64,000 nt of DNA from Rhizobium terrae (GTDB lineage Bacteria > Pseudomonadota > Alphaproteobacteria > Rhizobiales > Rhizobiaceae). Both the position numbers and the translations under genes were made by a program. Shown one piece after another: positions 7,972-17,440 of the stretch (its first letter is position 1; every line of letters starts with the position of its first letter). The notes beneath the pieces are model-generated. The model ran no database searches and had not been told where the DNA came from. It saw only the letters and a program-made list of their open reading frames with translations. The stretch lies in the NCBI RefSeq assembly GCF_003425685.1, contig NZ_QJKM01000002.1, positions 124,001-188,000 on the forward strand. The letters are read 5' to 3'.

Positions 7972-9054
7972 ATGCATTTTCATATCGATCGTGACATTGG
8001 GCATACGATTTCAGGCTGGATGATACTGGACAATCCGGCCGAGGTGCCCGAGTTTTCTGTTGTCGTTCCCGGACATGGGGGGACGACGTTGAAGGCGAAT
8101 GTCCTCAGGACGGATCTTCGCGACCTGGGCCTGCACGTCAGCGGCCTGGTCGGGTTCGAGATTGATGAATATATGATGCCGGGCCTCGGCGGTTTCGAGC
8201 GTCTCGTCATTCAGGAAACCTCCTCCGGCCTGATCATCTATAGGCGGGAGACGGAAATCTCGCTGCTGGAGCAAAAAGTGCTGGTCTGTGAAGTCAGCGC
8301 AATTCCGCAGATACGATACAGAGCATCCGCGAGAGCCTTTCTTCTTCCGTATTTGATGATCGACCGGTATTCGCTCGACACCATCACATCCATTCTCGGC
8401 AACAACTATTCGAATTCGATTTTTCTTGCCGGTCAGCTCAACTGGCTTCGCCATGGCGAATTGGCAAAGGAGAAGAAGTTCCTGTGCATCGCAGTCCTGC
8501 GTGATCCGTTCACCGAACTCGCCGAGAGATTGATTTTCGTCAAATACGTCCTTGAAAAACGCGATATGCAAGGGCGTGAGTTTCTCATGGAACACTTCGC
8601 CAAGATCATTCCGATGGTCGCCGAGACAAATCTCGATGATGATCGTTCCCTTCTCAAAGCATTTCGCGAATTGAAGCCCGAACACAAAAGCGCGATCCGG
8701 TCTCCTATGACGGCGCTTTTCGGGGCGACACCGGATGAGATTCTGCAGAGGCGCAACGTCAGCTTTGCTCTCGATAACTTGGCGCAATTCGACGTGGTCG
8801 GCCTGCGGGAGGATTATGAGAGGGTGCGCTGGATGGCGAACAGTCTTGCCGGGGTCGATGTCATCTCTGACCAACAGCAGGATTTTTTCCCGGATGTTCC
8901 CCGTCTCGCAACCCGACTGAAGCGGATCGGCCTCGTCGCCGACCTGCTTGACGAAGATATTGCGCTGCATTCATTTGCTGTCGAAGCACTCCGGGCCGTA
9001 CCGCATGCGTTCTCCACGCCGACGCAGCCGCAAAAACCTGATCAGGTTGCATAA
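7972..9054 (+). CDS. uncharacterised protein between two KpsE-like genes, weakly sulfotransferase-like
   Basis: The 360-residue product has no signal peptide or membrane segment. The first 90 residues resemble the beta-rich module seen at the front of some glycan enzymes (GWMILDNP..., V..ADLRDLGLHVSGLVGFEI). The middle contains CIAVLRDPFTELAERLIF at about residues 170-187, reminiscent of the RDP...S phosphate-binding helix of sulfotransferases. The serine is absent and no clear N-terminal PAPS loop is visible. The rest is helical and charged. Its position between the two KpsE-like genes suggests a role in capsule export, chain end processing or decoration. Function unassigned. The ATG at 7972 was chosen because the longer frame overlaps the upstream gene. 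Confidence 0.6.
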   Translation: MHFHIDRDIGHTISGWMILDNPAEVPEFSVVVPGHGGTTLKANVLRTDLRDLGLHVSGLVGFEIDEYMMPGLGGFERLVIQETSSGLIIYRRETEISLLEQKVLVCEVSAIPQIRYRASARAFLLPYLMIDRYSLDTITSILGNNYSNSIFLAGQLNWLRHGELAKEKKFLCIAVLRDPFTELAERLIFVKYVLEKRDMQGREFLMEHFAKIIPMVAETNLDDDRSLLKAFRELKPEHKSAIRSPMTALFGATPDEILQRRNVSFALDNLAQFDVVGLREDYERVRWMANSLAGVDVISDQQQDFFPDVPRLATRLKRIGLVADLLDEDIALHSFAVEALRAVPHAFSTPTQPQKPDQVA

Positions 9055-9099
9055 ATTTACCAGGGCCGCCAATCGGCTTTGGGGGATATTGGATATTCT

Positions 9100-10287
9100 A
9101 TGGCAGATACGAGCTTGATCGATTTGACCAGAAGCGGCGCTCCCGCGGGCGCCCAGACTGTGTCCGACGAGAATGGCGCTTTCGGCGGCGGATTCCGGCT
9201 GCTTCGTTCGTTTGCCTTGCTGGTCGCGCTTCCCACTTTTCTCGCTCTTTTCTATTACGGGTTGGTGGCAACAGAAGCCTATGTCGCGGAAGCCAAGATC
9301 GTCGTCAGGAAAAGCACATATGGCGAAAAGGGCCGCAGCACCGACTCGCTTCTGAGCAGCCTTGGGGTCGGGGCAAATACCGGCACCGCGCAGGACGGCA
9401 TGATCGTTCTCGACTACATCAAGAGCCGGAGCGTCATCAACGACGTCGGCGGGACCGAGCGTTTGCGCGCCCTATACGACGTTCCCACAATTGACTGGCT
9501 CTCCCGGCTCGATTCCTCGGAGCCGCTCGAAGATATCTGGAGCTATTGGAAGGACCATGTCACCGTAGGTCTCGACACCCTCTCCGGCATAATCACGCTT
9601 CGTATCAAGGCTTACGACCGCAACGACGCGCTCGTCCTCAATCAGGACGTGTTACGCGCAAGCGAAAAACTCATCAATCACGTTTCTCGCCGCAGCCGAG
9701 AAGATACGTTGGCACGCGCCAAGGAGGAGGTGGACAAGGCTGCGACGGACGTCGCCAGCTCCCGGGTCGAAATGCTGAATTTTCAGCAGAAGATTCAATC
9801 CGTCGATCCCGTCGAAACTGCGAAGACAGTAACTGAGCTGCTCACGACACTGTCTCGCCAGAAGGTCGCTTATGAGGCTCAGCTCGCGAGGACGGAGCAG
9901 CTTGGCGTCGCGAACAAACCGGGTCAGCTGGATTTGAAGAGCCGGATAAATGCGCTCGAGGAGCAAATAGACAAGTACCAAAAGCAGCTGGTCGGGCATG
10001 AGAACCCCGGCTCCCTCTCCGCCCAGCTTAAAGATTTCGAACTTCTTAAACTAAAAATTGAGTTCGATGAACACATCTACTCGCTGGCGAGAAGTTCCTA
10101 TGAAGAGGCACGGCGCCAGTTGGATAGACAGGAATTGTATCTCGCAGTAGTGGTGCCACCATCCCTGCCCGAAAAAGCGGCATATCCCGAGATCATTTCT
10201 CAGACTCTGCTTGTCTTTGTCATCTGCTTTGTACTCTGGTCAATTATGTCTCTGATATCCGCCTCAATTCGGGATAGTATAAATTGA
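9100..10287 (+). CDS. KpsE/RkpR-like capsule export inner-membrane protein, copy 2
   Basis: Same architecture as copy 1: a transmembrane segment at about residues 38-60 (LLVALPTFLALFYYGLVA), then a periplasmic domain containing the family block AQDGMIVLDYIKSRSVINDV. Long helical stretches and a C-terminal membrane segment (TLLVFVICFVLWSIMSLI) follow. It is 395 residues long. It is clearly a divergent paralogue of 6687-7964 rather than a recent duplicate, since the two match only in scattered blocks. The ATG at 9100 is taken over a TTG at 9079 that has no ribosome site. Having two such proteins for one ABC exporter is unusual. Confidence 0.82.
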   Translation: MADTSLIDLTRSGAPAGAQTVSDENGAFGGGFRLLRSFALLVALPTFLALFYYGLVATEAYVAEAKIVVRKSTYGEKGRSTDSLLSSLGVGANTGTAQDGMIVLDYIKSRSVINDVGGTERLRALYDVPTIDWLSRLDSSEPLEDIWSYWKDHVTVGLDTLSGIITLRIKAYDRNDALVLNQDVLRASEKLINHVSRRSREDTLARAKEEVDKAATDVASSRVEMLNFQQKIQSVDPVETAKTVTELLTTLSRQKVAYEAQLARTEQLGVANKPGQLDLKSRINALEEQIDKYQKQLVGHENPGSLSAQLKDFELLKLKIEFDEHIYSLARSSYEEARRQLDRQELYLAVVVPPSLPEKAAYPEIISQTLLVFVICFVLWSIMSLISASIRDSIN

Positions 10288-10302
10288 AAAAGGCTGAATC
10301 GG

Positions 10303-13300
10303 ATGCTATCCGGAAAATCTGATATTCGCAGAGCGATTATTGACAGGACAATGATGATGAAGGCTGCCAGCATGCTGAGTATTTTTCGCAGAAGAGTGAG
10401 GATTGTTCCGACCTACGATGCTCAGCTGCTTGGACGGATAAATTCCTACTCCGTCTGGCAAAGCAAAGTGGGAGATCCGCAATTCGTATTGCGCCCGAGA
10501 TCCAACCTTATGCCGGGCCGCTACGAGGTCGAGTTGGATGTTGCAGGAATTATCGCGCCGATGGTCCGGCCGAAGCTCTATTTCGATTACGGGGAAGGAT
10601 TTTCCGAACGGAACGCGATTACGCTTTCGTTTAAGCCACGGTATGGCGGAAAGGCGGTAGCCAAATTTCAGCTCAAGAAGAACTGCAGAGAAATCCGATT
10701 TGATCCGACGTCCGAAGCGGGAATTTTCTTTCTTCGTCCTAAAATCAAGCTCTCCAAGCTCAGCGGGCTTGAAATATATATCGGAACAACGCTTGAAATT
10801 TTGAGGGAGAAGCCTCTCGGCAGCAATGCCCAGCTCGCGAGATACGTTTGGAACACTTACAGGAAGAGTGGCTTTTCGGGCATCGCCAAAGATCTGAACG
10901 GATACGGCTTGCCGGCCACCCCCCAATCCGCGGACCTCAGATTGCATGTCAACGATGCGGATTTCATCTTCCTCGACAAGATAGACCTGCCGTCCCAACC
11001 GTCATCGGGCAGCGTCGGCGTGCATGTTCATCTTTATTATCCGGATCTTGCAAAAGAATTCGCAAATTATCTTTCGCGGGTTCCGCGGGATTTCTCTCTT
11101 TATGTTTCGGTTCCCAACGCCGAAGCGGAACAGCTTGCCAAAGACGCTTTTTCAAAGCTCACAAATATTTCGCGGCTGGATATTCGTATCCTCCCAAACA
11201 GAGGTCGAGACATCGCGCCCTTTGTCGTGGAATTTGCTAGTGAACTGAGACAGTTCGACATCGTCGGCCATATTCAAACCAAGAAATCTCTCTATAATGA
11301 TGGAGCGACCACCGGCTGGCGAGAATATATCCTAAATAGCCTGTTTGAATCCAGCCAAAGCATCGAAAAGATATTCTCTCTTCTTGAAAGTAAGCAATTC
11401 GGGATGGTCTACCCCCAGTGCTTCCCGAGAGTGCCTTATGTCGCCAATACGTGGCTGGCCAATCTTGGAATAGCGCACGCATGGATGGAGCGCCTTGGCC
11501 TCGAGCAGATCCCGGCTGGATATTTCGATTTTCCGGTGGGATCCATGTTCTGGGCGCGGCGGGACGCGATCGATCCGCTTTTGAGCGCCGGGATCTCCTT
11601 GGAAGATTTCCCGAAAGAAGAAGCGCAGACAGACGGGACACTGGCGCATTGCATAGAACGAATGCTGGGCGTGGTTCCAGCATCTCGGGGTTTCGCGCTG
11701 GGAATATTGCCGGATCTTGACCATCCCAGCTGGTCGAAATGGCGACTTGAACAGTTCACCAACAGAACGCTTGAGGACATCAAGTCGCAAATTGCAGACC
11801 CCAAGCGGAAGCTGATAGCCTTCGATATATTCGATACGCTTTTGATACGCCCTCATCTCGACCCCGATTTCGTGAAATCCGTTCTCGCCGATGAGGCGCA
11901 CGCGCAAGGCTTTGACGGTTTTCGGCCCCTGCGCACCGCCGCCGAGCAGGATGCACGTAGGGCCAAGGGGTCGGACGTCAGCATCCATGAAATTTATCAT
12001 GAGATGCGATTGCGTGAACCCGGTCTGCCGATAACCGCGGAACGCGAGATTTCGCTCGAGACATATTCCGTCCGCAAGCGTTCGCAAGTCGCAGAGTTGC
12101 TCGACTTCGCCAAGAAGCGGTCCAAGAGGGTTGTCCTCGCCAGCGACATGTTCCTGCCCCGTGAGGCAATTGAAACCATGCTTACCCTCTCCGGCATTGC
12201 CGGATGGGACGAATTGTATCTTTCGTCGGAAATCGGGGGGCGCAAGGATAGCGGCAAGCTCTATTCCTATCTCCTGGAAAAGGAAGGCCTGAAAGCGTCC
12301 GAGGTGCTGATGATCGGGGACAATGAGCGCTCCGATTTCCAGATCCCCATCGATCTAGGCTTTGGCGCGATCCATCTGATGAGCCCGGTCGCTTTTATGC
12401 GCGGCCTTCCGATTATTGCAAGAAAGCTTCCGGCGCGCCACGACGCCAACAACAGCTCTCAGACGATTTTCGGCCTCATCGCTCACAAGTTATATTCGGA
12501 CATCAGCTACAGAGATTGGCGACCGACAGACGGGTTCGGCAGGACGGCCTACGAGATCGGGTATGCGGTGCTTGGCCCCCTCGTTACATCCTTTTCCCAA
12601 TGGCTGTTGGAGAACAGCACCGCCAAGCAGTTGTCGACATTGCATTTTCTTGCCCGTGAAGGGAAGTTTCTCAAAACCGCTTTCGATACCTGGACCGCCA
12701 AAGCCGTTGACGCTCCTAAAAGCAACTATCTGATCGTATCGCGGCGAGCGGTGTCGGTACCTGCAATTCGCTCGATGGACGATATTCTGTCGATCGCCTC
12801 CTCCAACAACTTCTACGACAATACGCTGAAGGTCTTCCTCCTGGAGCGATACGGCCTGACACTCGACGTCGAGATGGAGGCGAAACTGGTCGAAAAAGGC
12901 CTGTGGTCAAAGGAGAAGCTCGTCTCCATTCGGGACGGCGACATCTCGTCCGTCACGTCGATCCTCAATGAGCTGGAACCCGAGATCATGAAGAACGCGT
13001 CGCTCGAACGGAGCGATATGTTGGCATATCTCAACGCCTCGGGCCTCTGCACTTCCGAGCGTCAGGCTGTCGTGGATGTCGGCTATAGCGCGACTATCCA
13101 GAAATTCATCATGAGAATGACCTCCCAAAAGGTCGATGGCCTCTATTTCGCGACCGAACAAACTGCAGCGCGAGTGGCCGCGGAAAACAACGTCTCGATC
13201 GAAGGCTATTTCGCCGAGAACATAAAGAAATCCCCTCACGCTCCTCCCGTTTTCCTCCATAGCTTCCTGCTTGAGAAAATGCTGAGCGCGGACGATCCGC

Positions 13301-13581
13301 AGGTCCTGAAATACCAAGCCGGAAAACCGGTCTTCCGCGAGCTCAGGCCGGCCGAACTGGATGCAAGAGAAGTCCGGCACGAAGTTCAAAGGGGCGCCCT
13401 TGATTTCGTTGCGGATGCTGGACGCCTACGAGATGAGATTATGCCCGGATTGCGGTTCGCTCCGGAAGACGCTCTCGTATTCTTCAACACTCTCACAAGT
13501 GAATTTCCCGCCGAGGCGCGCGATTTCCTCTCCAGGGTCAGCCTGGACGACGATTATTGTGGACGGGGTGTAGTGAGTTAA
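10303..13581 (+). CDS. large multidomain protein: RgpF-like glycosyltransferase plus HAD-like domain
   Basis: A 1092-residue protein with four recognisable parts. Residues about 40-165 form a beta-rich leader. Residues about 237-490 resemble rhamnan synthesis protein F (VHVHLYYPDLA, LPNRGRDIAPF, GHIQTKKS, FPVGSMFWARRDAI). Residues about 500-700 form a HAD-like phosphatase domain with nucleophile motif FDIFDTLL, ASDMF and MIGDNERSDF. The last 350 residues are the domain that often follows this HAD in glycan loci (HFLAREGKFL, VSRRAV, VVDVGYSATIQ). The likely role is assembly or modification of the polysaccharide backbone, possibly rhamnose-containing given rfbCBDA downstream. An AAGG site precedes the ATG. 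Confidence 0.8.
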   Translation: MLSGKSDIRRAIIDRTMMMKAASMLSIFRRRVRIVPTYDAQLLGRINSYSVWQSKVGDPQFVLRPRSNLMPGRYEVELDVAGIIAPMVRPKLYFDYGEGFSERNAITLSFKPRYGGKAVAKFQLKKNCREIRFDPTSEAGIFFLRPKIKLSKLSGLEIYIGTTLEILREKPLGSNAQLARYVWNTYRKSGFSGIAKDLNGYGLPATPQSADLRLHVNDADFIFLDKIDLPSQPSSGSVGVHVHLYYPDLAKEFANYLSRVPRDFSLYVSVPNAEAEQLAKDAFSKLTNISRLDIRILPNRGRDIAPFVVEFASELRQFDIVGHIQTKKSLYNDGATTGWREYILNSLFESSQSIEKIFSLLESKQFGMVYPQCFPRVPYVANTWLANLGIAHAWMERLGLEQIPAGYFDFPVGSMFWARRDAIDPLLSAGISLEDFPKEEAQTDGTLAHCIERMLGVVPASRGFALGILPDLDHPSWSKWRLEQFTNRTLEDIKSQIADPKRKLIAFDIFDTLLIRPHLDPDFVKSVLADEAHAQGFDGFRPLRTAAEQDARRAKGSDVSIHEIYHEMRLREPGLPITAEREISLETYSVRKRSQVAELLDFAKKRSKRVVLASDMFLPREAIETMLTLSGIAGWDELYLSSEIGGRKDSGKLYSYLLEKEGLKASEVLMIGDNERSDFQIPIDLGFGAIHLMSPVAFMRGLPIIARKLPARHDANNSSQTIFGLIAHKLYSDISYRDWRPTDGFGRTAYEIGYAVLGPLVTSFSQWLLENSTAKQLSTLHFLAREGKFLKTAFDTWTAKAVDAPKSNYLIVSRRAVSVPAIRSMDDILSIASSNNFYDNTLKVFLLERYGLTLDVEMEAKLVEKGLWSKEKLVSIRDGDISSVTSILNELEPEIMKNASLERSDMLAYLNASGLCTSERQAVVDVGYSATIQKFIMRMTSQKVDGLYFATEQTAARVAAENNVSIEGYFAENIKKSPHAPPVFLHSFLLEKMLSADDPQVLKYQAGKPVFRELRPAELDAREVRHEVQRGALDFVADAGRLRDEIMPGLRFAPEDALVFFNTLTSEFPAEARDFLSRVSLDDDYCGRGVVS

Positions 13582-13688
13582 GCTGATGGCCTCTCGCAAG
13601 ATTGATTGATCAGAAGACAAATGCAATTCAAGTCTGCACATGACAATCAGTGGGCAATTGCTTATTCGCATAGGGGCCGGAGAGCATA

Positions 13689-15527
13689 ATGTGGTTGGAA
13701 ATAATCAGTAAAGATGGCTTCCATGGATTTACTGATGAGGAGACGAATACTTGGAGAGCGTTTGCCCACAACAACACGCTTCACCAGGGCTGGCTGCCGA
13801 TCGGCATTTGGCGGGTGGCCCGCGATTTTTCCCTGGTGGAATTAAGGAATGGCAGTCAGGCGGCGACCTGGGTGATGGGCTCGGATCTCCAGAATCTCGG
13901 TGACGCGCAAAACGTCGTTCCAAGTGAAGTGTTCGACCCTTACAGAAGCTATTTTCTTCCTCTGCTCAAGATGGCGAAGCAAACGACTTCTTATCCTCCG
14001 TCGGCAACGGATTTCGGTCGACTGGCGCCATTTTTCAGATTGAACCAGCAGACCCGCCGCCTCCTCGCTCATCACTGCGGCACAAACGGTACCAGGACCG
14101 TGATTCGCGTCGCGGAGGGGAATAAGGCATCCAGCCTGCCGCATCTGTGTGAAATGCTGAGCGCCAATTTCTTCGAGGGCGTCAAGCGGGGAATCCAGCA
14201 GAAAGCCGTCAGTTTGATAGATCCGGTCAATGGGGAAGAACTCCTACTGACCAAAAGCATTCCCCTTGCAAGTTTCCGGTTCGCTCTGCCGTTCGTGGCA
14301 GCAGATGGTCGAACCTTCTATCTCTGTGTCGCCGATTATATACATTGCTGCCGGGTCATCGGCCTTTATGACCCTGCCTCCAGGGAACTCCTCGTCCTAT
14401 CGGACGGGGAGGCATCCATCGCCGCGCATATTTTCAGCAATATCGAATATGATTTCGAGATCGCGGGGGCCGAACTTGGAGACGTGCTCGAACCCTATCT
14501 CAAGTCGGAACCGGAAGGCTTGGCCGCCTATCTTCGTCCGCCGATCGCCAACCACATGGGTCATCAGCTTTGGAACGAACTCTCAGGCCTGCAGCTTCTT
14601 GCCAATAATTGCCGAAGAGACTTCCTGCCTCCTATCATCGTACCGGAGGCGCAAAGGGGCACGGAGATATTCGGGCCGACCGAGGAACTGTTTCCGGAGT
14701 TCAACTCTAAGATCATCCGGCAGTCCGGACAGGAGGACTACCGTCGTACGGCGCTGAAGAACAGCCTGACGCTGCTTCGTTTTTCCGATGATTTCGTCAG
14801 CCGGGAACTCAGGGTTCGAATCGCGATAAGGGTCACGACGAACGCTGCACTCGCAAATGAGAGAGCAAGGCTGGAGATATTCAGAAAAGACAACAGGAAA
14901 ATCATCCTGCTGGGTCTGAGGGTGGAAAACCGGACACTCATCGACCTCGACAAGTTCTGCCTGGACTTCCTCGAACTCTGCGAGAAGGATTTCCCAGGCT
15001 GCGTGATCGTGCTGGACGGACATAACAGCCAGGGAGGCGAAGGAGAAAAGTCCATCATTCACAGCCATGGGCAATGGTCCGCCCGCCGCGCGCCCATCGA
15101 CGTGGAAAGAGAGATCGTTCTGGCGATGCAGGATCGAGCACAGCACTCGTCAGTCCATATCATCAGCACGATCGGCCAGACCATCGACCACTCGTTGTTT
15201 TGGAGTTTGAACGCTGACCGCTTCATAACCATCTGGGGCGCGGGCTTGGCCAAATATCGTTGGGTGGCCAATAGACCAGGCCTGGTCATCAGCAGCCGCT
15301 GGAATCTTACCTATCGCGCGGACTTGAGGATCTACTCCTCAGAACGTTATATGGAAGATCCAGAGGAGATAGATTTCGCCGATCCTGCGCTGTTCGCAGA
15401 TGATCTGACAGCGGAACCGCTGATGAAGTTTCCGACAGATCAGAGCCATGAAAGCTACGCCAATTTTAGGTTAAGTTCGGATCTTTCATTCATCCGCGAC
15501 TATCTAAAAAAATCCTTTGAACAATAG
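13689..15527 (+). CDS. large protein of unknown function, possibly a GT-B-like glycosyltransferase
   Basis: The 612-residue cytoplasmic-looking protein has no signal peptide or membrane helix. A motif-like segment IANHMGHQLWNELSGLQLL lies near residue 285. The segment HIISTIGQTIDHSLFWSLN near 497 and the following ITIWGAGLAKYRWVANRPG have the feel of the C-terminal half of GT61 or GT9-type glycosyltransferases, where a status-of-entry histidine and a GAGL/GAGA block are common. This is pattern resemblance only. It lies 107 bases after the RgpF-HAD gene and just ahead of the redox/epimerase/isomerase trio, so a role in the same glycan is likely. Confidence 0.6.
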   Translation: MWLEIISKDGFHGFTDEETNTWRAFAHNNTLHQGWLPIGIWRVARDFSLVELRNGSQAATWVMGSDLQNLGDAQNVVPSEVFDPYRSYFLPLLKMAKQTTSYPPSATDFGRLAPFFRLNQQTRRLLAHHCGTNGTRTVIRVAEGNKASSLPHLCEMLSANFFEGVKRGIQQKAVSLIDPVNGEELLLTKSIPLASFRFALPFVAADGRTFYLCVADYIHCCRVIGLYDPASRELLVLSDGEASIAAHIFSNIEYDFEIAGAELGDVLEPYLKSEPEGLAAYLRPPIANHMGHQLWNELSGLQLLANNCRRDFLPPIIVPEAQRGTEIFGPTEELFPEFNSKIIRQSGQEDYRRTALKNSLTLLRFSDDFVSRELRVRIAIRVTTNAALANERARLEIFRKDNRKIILLGLRVENRTLIDLDKFCLDFLELCEKDFPGCVIVLDGHNSQGGEGEKSIIHSHGQWSARRAPIDVEREIVLAMQDRAQHSSVHIISTIGQTIDHSLFWSLNADRFITIWGAGLAKYRWVANRPGLVISSRWNLTYRADLRIYSSERYMEDPEEIDFADPALFADDLTAEPLMKFPTDQSHESYANFRLSSDLSFIRDYLKKSFEQ

Positions 15528-15548
15528 AAGCCCTATTATTAATAGCGA

Positions 15549-16661
15549 ATGGAGGGGACGTTGAGTTTTCAAGTAGCGATTATCGGTGGCGGTTGGTATG
15601 GCTGCCACATCGCATCGTCTCTGCTTGCCCTCGGTTTCTCTGTCGAATTGTTCGAACAAAGCGACCGGCTTCTGAGCGAAGCCTCCGGAAACAATCAGTT
15701 CCGGCTCCATCTAGGATTCCACTACGCCCGGCATCACAACACCCGACTTCAATCGCGAGACGGTTATTTCCGTTTCATGGAGCGTTATAGCGACCTCAGC
15801 AAGGCGGTTTTGCAGAACGTCTACGCAGTTCCTCAGACCGATTCACTGATCGACTTCCAGACCTATCGGATGATCATGACGTCAACCGGCCTAGATTTCC
15901 GGGAGGGAGAGAGCGTTCCGATAGAAATCAGCAATATCGAGGGTTTTTTGTTTGCTCCTGAGCGAGTTCTTCTTATCGAGAAGGCTCGAGAGTATTTCCG
16001 CAAGCAGCTCGAGGGCCACCTTAACCTGTCTTCGAAGGTGAAAGAGATAAAGGACCTCGGAGAGCACGTTACGGTCAATGGGCGTCGGTTTGACTTTGTC
16101 ATCGATGCGACCTGGGGCCATTTCAGCTCACCGGGTATGGATGTCTTTTATGAACCCACAATGCTTCTTTATTTCGAAGGCCCCGCGGACTTTCCCGCGA
16201 TCACCCTGGTTGACGGTCCTCTTTGCTCCATTTATCCAACGGAAGAGCCCGAGATTTTCACCCTTTCAAGCGTTCCTCATACGCCGCTTGGCCGATACGC
16301 GACTGCAGGCGAGGCACGGCGTGGCCGCGACAGCGTTACCAACGAAGTCGTCATCGAAAAAGTCGAGCAGATGACGCGGCAGGTCAGCCAGTATGTCCCC
16401 GAGTTTCGGGATGGCTTCCGTTTCATGGGGCCACAGCTCTCGATCAAGACCAAACCTATTGGTGCCTACGACGACAGAAGTTGTCATGTCTGGAAAAGAG
16501 GGCGGATCTTTTCGGTACTATCCGGAAAAATTGACACCGTGTTTTTCGCCGTGGAGCGGATCCTGTCATTCCTGGAGGCCGGAAATGACCTGCGCGCACC
16601 GGAAGTTCCCTCGTCCTTGCGGGGTGATATCCTGCGGCAACGGGCGGTCATAGGTCTGTGA
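15549..16661 (+). CDS. FAD-dependent oxidoreductase (D-amino-acid-oxidase fold)
   Basis: A 370-residue flavoprotein with the N-terminal dinucleotide fingerprint VAIIGGGWYGCHIA (glycines at about residues 13-18) and a second FAD-contact block (VIDATWGHFSS) near residue 182. The fold class includes DAO/GlpD-type oxidases, but no substrate can be read from sequence. It is followed after 10 bases by an SDR-like protein and then by a TIM-barrel isomerase, forming a compact three-enzyme unit. The start is uncertain: the ATG at 15549 overlaps a purine-rich GGAGGGG that could instead serve a TTG at 15561. Confidence 0.8.
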   Translation: MEGTLSFQVAIIGGGWYGCHIASSLLALGFSVELFEQSDRLLSEASGNNQFRLHLGFHYARHHNTRLQSRDGYFRFMERYSDLSKAVLQNVYAVPQTDSLIDFQTYRMIMTSTGLDFREGESVPIEISNIEGFLFAPERVLLIEKAREYFRKQLEGHLNLSSKVKEIKDLGEHVTVNGRRFDFVIDATWGHFSSPGMDVFYEPTMLLYFEGPADFPAITLVDGPLCSIYPTEEPEIFTLSSVPHTPLGRYATAGEARRGRDSVTNEVVIEKVEQMTRQVSQYVPEFRDGFRFMGPQLSIKTKPIGAYDDRSCHVWKRGRIFSVLSGKIDTVFFAVERILSFLEAGNDLRAPEVPSSLRGDILRQRAVIGL

Positions 16662-16671
16662 GGAGCACCAA

Positions 16672-17439
16672 ATGACATCAGCTCTCATTGGGCATACGGG
16701 CTTTGTCGGTTCGAATCTGACACGACAGACCCAATTCGACGCGTTGTTCAATTCCTCGAATATTACCGAAATGAAGGGCCGATCGTTCGATCGGATCGTT
16801 TGCGCGGGCGTTCGGGCGGTCAAATGGCTGGCGAATGCGGAGCCGGAAAAAGATCTCGCCGAGATTGCCGCACTTGCCCACATCCTTGAGACGGTCAAAG
16901 CGAAGACCTTCACGCTGATTTCGACCGTCGATGTCTATCCGAAACCGTTCGATGTGGATGAAGACACCGTTTTCGCACGCGATGCGGCCGAGGCATACGG
17001 GCGAAATCGCCTATTTTTCGAGGATACCGTCAGGAGCCTGTTCGAGCGCGTCCAAATCGTTCGCCTGCCGGGCTTGTTCGGCACGGGCCTCAAGAAGAAC
17101 GTCATCTACGATATGCTAAACGACAACCGGGTCGCGTATATCAATCCGGAATCGTCGTTCCAATGGTACGATCTTGCTCAGCTTTCGATGGACCTTGCCA
17201 AGGTCGAGGAACTAGATTTGCCTTTGGTGAACTTCGCTGTCGAGCCGATAACAACGGAGGAGATCAGGCAACGGTTTTTCCCGGAAATGACAATTGGGGA
17301 GAATGCGCCACCCACGGTCCACTATCGGATGAAAACTCGCTTTGATAAATTCTTCGGTGGCCGCGATGGTTTCCTAGCGACCAAGGAGCAGACAATGGAT
17401 CGTCTAGCCGACTTCATCTCCGCCACCGGGAAATCATGA
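16672..17439 (+). CDS. NAD(P)-dependent epimerase/dehydratase-like SDR protein
   Basis: A 255-residue extended-SDR-like protein. The nucleotide loop is GHTGFVG (residues 7-13) and an STVDVYP strand end lies at 84-90. The usual catalytic YxxxK is replaced by Y109-GRN-R113, so the general lysine is missing. The protein is also shorter than most sugar epimerases, which run to 300 or more residues. It may have altered chemistry or be a binding protein. It sits between the FAD oxidoreductase and the sugar isomerase, with 10 bases upstream and one base downstream, so the three are translated together. Confidence 0.78.
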   Translation: MTSALIGHTGFVGSNLTRQTQFDALFNSSNITEMKGRSFDRIVCAGVRAVKWLANAEPEKDLAEIAALAHILETVKAKTFTLISTVDVYPKPFDVDEDTVFARDAAEAYGRNRLFFEDTVRSLFERVQIVRLPGLFGTGLKKNVIYDMLNDNRVAYINPESSFQWYDLAQLSMDLAKVEELDLPLVNFAVEPITTEEIRQRFFPEMTIGENAPPTVHYRMKTRFDKFFGGRDGFLATKEQTMDRLADFISATGKS

Positions 17440-17440
17440 T

